A DNA stretch of 64,000 nt. It comes from Alviniconcha marisindica. Its lineage: Eukaryota; Mollusca; Gastropoda; Provannidae. The notes under the pieces are model-generated. The model saw only the letters and a list, made by a program, of their open reading frames with translations, was not told the DNA's origin and did not search any database. A program made the translations under genes and the position numbers. The DNA lies in assembly GCA_018857735.1 (NCBI GenBank), contig JABMCL010002167.1, forward strand, positions 672,501 to 736,500, in the 5' to 3' direction. Positions 59,880-64,000 of this stretch are shown in pieces; within the stretch, counting starts at the first letter, position 1, and every line of letters starts with the position of its first letter.

Positions 59880-60850
59880 CACATTCAAGCAAGGAAATCA
59901 AAAGGACCGCAGGCGGCAGTTCAAAGCATCGCCAAATAAAAGCGTGCAGATCAAAGCCGGTCCGACATGCAGCTGAGGGGGCACAGAGAAAAGCAACCAG
60001 TTCAACACAGATAGCCATGTTCAAGTATGCAGATCAAGAGATTCAACACATATCATATACTGATATAGCCACATTCAAGCCAGGAAATTAAAAGGATGAA
60101 AGCAAGCGGTTCAAAGCATCACCAAATAAAAGCGTGCAGATCAAAGCTGGCTCAACATGCAGCCGAGGGGGCGCTGAGGAAAACCAACAGTGCAACACAT
60201 AGCCACGTTCAAGCATGGAAATCAAGCCGTTCAACACATATACAGCCACATTCAAGCCAGGAAATTGAAAGGATGAAAGCAAGCGGTTCAAAGCATCACC
60301 AAATAAAAGCGTGCAGATCAAAGCTGGCTCAACATGCAGCCGAGGGGGCGCTGAGGGAAACCAACAGTTCAACACACAGCCACGTTCAAGCATGGAAATC
60401 AAGCCGTTCAACACATATATCAGCCACATTCAAGCCAGGAAATCAAAGGATGAAAGCAAGCGGTTCAAAGCATCACCAAATAAAAGCGTGCAGACAAAGC
60501 TGGCTCAACAGCAGCCTAGGGAGGTGCTGAGGGAAACCAACAGTTCAACACATAGCCAGCGTTCAAGCATGGAAATCAAGCTGTTCAACACATATACAGC
60601 CACATTCAAGCCAGGAAATCGAAAGGATGAAAGCAAGCGGTTCAAAGCATCACCAAATAAAAGCGTGCAGATCAAAGCTGGCTCAACATGCAGCCGAGGG
60701 GGCGCTGCGGGAAACCAAACAGTTCAACACACAGCCACGTTCAAGCATGGAAATCAAGCCGTTCAACACATATCATACAGCCACATTCATGCCAGGAGAT
60801 CAAAGGATCAAAAGATGCGGTTCAAAACATCGCCAGGTTCAAGAGCGGAG
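59880..60850. repeat. ~180-bp tandem array
   Basis: Five copies of a long unit with gaaagcaagcggttcaaagc, atcaccaaataaaagcgtgc, gctggctcaacatgcagccg, ttcaagcatggaaatcaagc and cagccacattcaagccagga. The last phrase shares 'cagccacattcaag' with the 39-bp array, so the larger unit may contain a captured piece of the smaller one. Confidence 0.92.
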
Positions 60851-60953
60851 AGCCAACAAGCAGGCTGAATGCTGAAGCACTGATCCAACAGTGAGGAAGT
60901 GAGGCCAGCCAGTTCAGCAGAGAACCATTTAACGCGACACGCACAGCACTTAC

Positions 60954-61040
60954 TTCAGGTCGTCCCTGGCGTTCTGGAGAGCCTCCTTCAGTCTCCTGAC
61001 CTGGTCCGATTCCTCAAAGTCATGAGGTTCACCCATGTGC
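60954..61040 (-). CDS. Coiled-coil gene, exon 1 of those found (internal)
   Basis: Acceptor tctctgttttgcag| at 61041, donor CCTGAA|GTAAGT at 60954/60953. 87 bases: one completing base, 28 codons, two leftover bases. Reads HMGEPHDFEESDQVRRLKEA then LQNARDDL, with a split Lys. Entry phase 2 means a further upstream exon exists; it was not found in the window. The acceptor and exon start are repeated many times in the flanking arrays, so which copy is the true acceptor rests on the intact exon 3' half and donor being present only here. Confidence 0.72.
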
Positions 61041-61862
61041 CTGCAAAACAGAGAAGAGCTTTCCTCAATCTCCCGACCTGCTCCGATTCTTCAAAGTCAT
61101 GAGGTTCACCCATGTGCCTGCAAAACAGAGAAGAGCTTTCCTCAATCTCCCGACCTGCTCCGATTCCTCAAAGTCATGAGGTTCACCCATGTGCCTGCAA
61201 AACAGAGAAGAGCTTTCCTCAATCTCCCGACCTGCTCCGATTCCTCAAAGTCATGAGGTTCACCCATGTGCCTGCAAAACAGAGAAGAGCTTTCCTCAAT
61301 CTCCCGACCTGCTCCGATTCTTCAAAGTCATGAGGTTCACCCATGTGCCTGCAAAACAGAGAAGAGCTTTCCTCAATCTCCCGACCTGCTCCGATTCCTC
61401 AAAGTCATGAGGTTCACCCATGTGCCTGCAAAACAGAGAAGAGCTTTCCTCAATCTCCCGACCTGCTCCGATTCCTCAAAGTCATGAGGTTCACCCATGT
61501 GCCTGCAAAACAGAGAAGAGCTTTCCTCAATCTCCCGACCTGCTCCGATTCCTTCAAAGTCATGAGGTTCACCCATGTGCCTGCAAAACAGAGAAGAGCT
61601 TTCCTCAATCTCCTGACCTGCTCCGATTCTTCAAAGTCATGAGGTTCACCCATGTGCCTGCAAAACAGAGAAGAGCTTTCCTCAATCTCCTCGACCTGCT
61701 CCGATTCTTCAAAGTCATGAGGTTCACCCATGTGCCTGCAAAACAGAGAAGAGCTTTCCTCAATCTCCCGACCTGCTCCGATTCTTCAAAGTCATGAGGT
61801 TCACCCATGTGCCTGCAAAACAGAGAAGAGCTTTCCTCAATCTCCCGACCTGCTCTGATTCT
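61041..61862 (-). repeat. 77-bp minisatellite derived from the exon 1 acceptor
   Basis: About ten to eleven near-perfect units. On the minus strand each holds a full acceptor (cttctctgttttgcag|) followed by gcacatgggtgaacctcatg, actttgaggaatcgg and a diverged version of the exon text up to gctct. The real exon sequence therefore starts as one more unit and then leaves the repeat. One unit has an extra base near 61551 and another near 61690. Confidence 0.93.
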
Positions 61863-61864
61863 TT

Positions 61865-62180
61865 GAAGTTGTTGTTGATCGCTTTTATGTAACGCTATTC
61901 TCCGCTCTCGAGCAGACTCACTGCGCTCTTGTCGCATGTGACTCTAAATGAGTGACTGTAGCTCCTTACAGCGTGCTTTGAATATATATACACCCAAGTG
62001 GTGTACTTACAGTGCTGTTTGGTTCTTGCATGGCTGGTGCTACTTGAAACTGCTGCCGTGTCACAGTGTGTGTGTGTGTGGTGTAACATGGTTATTGTTT
62101 GATAGGCGACGATGGAAGACTACATTATTTAAGGTTCTGTTTGTTTGAAATGTATGCTAATGTGGTTTTTGTCATAAGAT
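61865..62180. other. Spacer between arrays, no gene seen
   Basis: Unique sequence with a short TG run (62066-62080). No exon recognised. Confidence 0.4.
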
Positions 62181-62255
62181 GTTTGTACAGCGCAGTGAGT
62201 TTAACTCTGTTTGAGAAAAGTGCTTTATAAGAATTATTTATTATTATTATTATCT
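62180..62255 (+). mobile_element. Retroelement 3' end with (ATT)n tail
   Basis: 'gtacagcgcagtgagttt' then 'gtgctttataag' then (ATT)n matches the end near 32948-33165. Such tails mark SINE/LINE 3' ends. Confidence 0.5.
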
Positions 62256-62339
62256 TGGCGTGTTCTGTGTACACCATTCAACCATATTACATCACTTCAT
62301 GCAAAGCCATATATATATATATATATACAATGTGAATAC

Positions 62340-62567
62340 ATATTTAGCTGTAACCAGCCACCTGAACTTTTGGCAGAATGACCAGGATTTTTTACGTGCT
62401 CTTGCAGTAACACAGAGGTGGAATCGATACTGAAATAAGATTCAGCACAGAAAGTTGACCATGGAAAAGAAAACTCTCCCGCCGCTCCCGCCACTGCCAG
62501 GACTCTTACCTGCGACCTTTCGATCACAAGGCTTTAGCTCTAACCACTAAGCTATCCCCACTCCCCC
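62340..62567 (-). mobile_element. tRNA-derived SINE, second copy
   Basis: The minus-strand head at about 62566 reads ggggatagcttagtggttag then agctaaagccttgtgatcga, tRNA-like with a clear A box and a decayed B box (ggtcgcaggtaagagtcc). The body (ctttccatggtcaactttct; gtaaaaaatcctgg) aligns with the element at 41530-41862. Confidence 0.7.
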
Positions 62568-63500
62568 AGTCATGAGGTTCATCCATGTGCCTGCAAGCAA
62601 ATCATTACGTTGCACACTCAGTGAAATGAAGCCCAGTCATGAGGTTCATCCATGTGCCTGCAAGCGAATCATTACGTTGCACGCTCAGTGAAATGAAGCC
62701 CAGTCATGAGGTTCATCCATGTGCCCGCAAGCAAATCATTACGTTGCACGCTCGGTGAAATGAAGCCCAGTCATGAGGTTCATCCATGTGCCTGCAAGCG
62801 AATCATTACGTTGCACGCTTGATGAAATGAAGCCCAGTCATGAGGTTCATCCACATGCCTGCAAGCGAATCATTACGTTGCACACTCGGTGAAATGAAGC
62901 CCAGTCATGAGGTTCATCCATGTGCCTGCAAGCGAATCATTACGTTGCACGCTCGATGAAATGAAGCCCAGTCATGAGGTTCATCCATGTGCCTGCAAGC
63001 GAATCATTACGTTGCACACTCAGTGAAATGAAGCCCAGTCATGAGGTTCATCCATGTGCCTGCAAGCAAATGATTATGTTGAATGCGCAGTGAAATGATG
63101 ACCAGTCATGAGGTTCATCCATGTGCCTGCAAGCGAATCATTACATTGCACGCTCGGTGAAATGAAGCCCAGTCATGAGGTTCATCCATGTGCCTGCAAG
63201 CAAATCATTACGTTTCACGCTCGGTGAAATGAAGCCCAGTCATGAGGTTCATCCATGTGCCTGCAATCATTATGTTGCATGCTCAGTGAAATGAAGCCCA
63301 GTCATGAGGTTCATCCATGAGCCTGCAAGCGAATCATTACGTTTCACGCTCGGTGAAATGAAGCCCAGTCATGAGGTTCATCCATGTGCCTGCAAGCGAA
63401 TCATTACATTGCACGCTCGGTGAAATGAAGCCCAGTCATGAGGTTCATCCATGTGCCTGCAAGCGAATCATTACGTTGCACACTCAGTGAAATGATGCAC
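62567..63500 (-). repeat. 67-bp minisatellite sharing the exon 1 acceptor
   Basis: About 14 copies. On the minus strand each contains (g)attcgcttgcag|gcacatggatgaacctcatg, that is, an acceptor and the first ~20 bases of exon 1, then actgggcttcatttcaccga and the next tract. It is a second, independent expansion of the same exon border as the 77-bp array, differing in the rest of the unit. Confidence 0.92.
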
Positions 63501-64000
63501 CTCTCAGCTCTGCAGGGAAAAAAGAGGAAGGGTTTTAGAATTATGGAAACATATCGAAGCAGGGCGCATCCCCTTTAAGAAAACACAGGCAAAAGAAGTT
63601 GCAGGATCAAGATCACCTGTGAGCAATGACAATAAAACGTTTTTTTAAAAGAACAAGGTCTCATAGCAGAAGAATCAATGTCATTAGGACTGTGGAATCA
63701 GAAGTAGAAGAATCAAGGGCATCTGAATAATAATTTAAAAAAATTAACGTCATAATGTAGCGAAATTAAGGTCACAAAGTCGAAGAAAAAAGATCATTAG
63801 AATTAGATTTTATTCAAAATGAAAGGCTCGAAGAGACAGGGATGGATTCTCTCTCCTAATCAAAAATCAGGCAGGGGTGGGGGAGATTTCGTCTTTTTCT
63901 CTTCTTTTTTTTAAGAAACCCTGAAGCAAATATATTTGCTCTCGGATGAGCACAGGCAGCAGTCAAACGGAATTCCCGCTAGCAAGCTGACGACTCCCAC
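63500..64000. other. No gene seen at the right end
   Basis: The minus strand has an acceptor-like tttttccctgcag| at 63513 just before the array, but no open exon follows. A short repeat of 'gaagaatcaa.gtcat' phrases occurs at 63660-63790. The upstream exons of the coiled-coil gene presumably lie beyond the window. Confidence 0.4.

Larger units (their letters stand above)
40993..61040 (-). other. Coiled-coil protein gene, nine 3' exons, 5' end missing (gene span)
   Basis: Nine exons (61040-60954, 56277-56169, 53909-53859, 52283-52086, 48638-48534, 47891-47755, 46389-46229, 43377-43208, 41115-40993) add to 1141 bases. After one leading base they read as 379 codons and a stop with no internal stop, and all eight junctions agree in phase (2, 0, 0, 0, 0, 2, 1, 0). 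The product is highly charged, rich in E, K, Q, R and L, with long predicted-helix stretches in exons 1-5, an S/D-rich middle, and a short helical C-terminus ending in GLEH. No enzyme motif, signal peptide or membrane segment is visible. A cytoskeletal, centrosomal or ciliary role is common for such proteins but is only a guess here; I do not recognise the family. The gene must begin beyond 61 kb. Confidence 0.75.

Noticed and set aside
60096..60875. Plus-strand frames of 144 and 185 codons
   Set aside because: They lie wholly within the ~180-bp array; no start context, splice signals or family resemblance.
62400..62567. Functional tRNA gene
   Set aside because: A box is good but the B box is mutated and no closed cloverleaf forms; a second copy with the same non-tRNA body shows it is a SINE.

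Overview
The window looks like nuclear DNA from an invertebrate animal. It has long AT-rich introns, small exons with GT/AG borders, many dinucleotide microsatellites, long G or C homopolymers, tRNA-derived SINE fragments, a piggyBac-type MITE family and a very large number of minisatellites. Recurrent motifs such as AATTACCTCCCTT, and dispersed repeats carrying 'gtgaccttga...' and 'tggtgttttacgcc', fit a mollusc, probably a gastropod. That placement is inference. Nothing bacterial, viral or organellar was recognised.

Two protein-coding loci can be supported, both on the minus strand. (1) A TSC22/bunched-family gene occupies the left 27 kb. Its long-isoform first coding exon (26705-25228) carries both N-terminal motifs of the family and ends at a clean phase-2 donor. 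About 19 kb downstream lies a second large minus-strand coding exon (5822-4567), proline-rich and also ending at a phase-2 donor. It is best explained as an alternative first exon of the same gene, though this is unproven. The TSC-box/leucine-zipper exon was not found and presumably lies beyond position 1. (2) A coiled-coil protein gene occupies the right third. Nine exons between 61040 and 40993 join in one uninterrupted frame (379 codons plus stop) with all eight junction phases compatible. Its 5' end is missing and I cannot name the protein.

Layout: 1-4560, no gene, one perfect hairpin and a degenerate 75-80 bp array; 4567-5822, proline-rich exon; 5823-25227, intron-like AT-rich DNA with small repeats; 25228-26705, TSC22 exon, with a CpG-richer 5' region to about 27300; 27300-30680, no confirmed gene, one candidate small ORF at 28833-29021; 30682-31790, 29-bp satellite; 31878-33170, transposon remnants; 33180-36520, no gene; 36528-40795, three successive tandem or degenerate arrays; 40993-61040, coiled-coil gene; 61047-63495, two further arrays.

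The most unusual property is in the coiled-coil gene. Nearly every intron is filled with one or more minisatellites, and several have units that are visibly copies of the neighbouring exon border: a splice donor with exon 3' end, a splice acceptor with exon 5' end, or a whole micro-exon. One array (60-bp unit, 20 codons) stays open in the frame of its parent exon. This gives an intron with dozens of decoy or alternative splice sites, and it is the observation most worth following.
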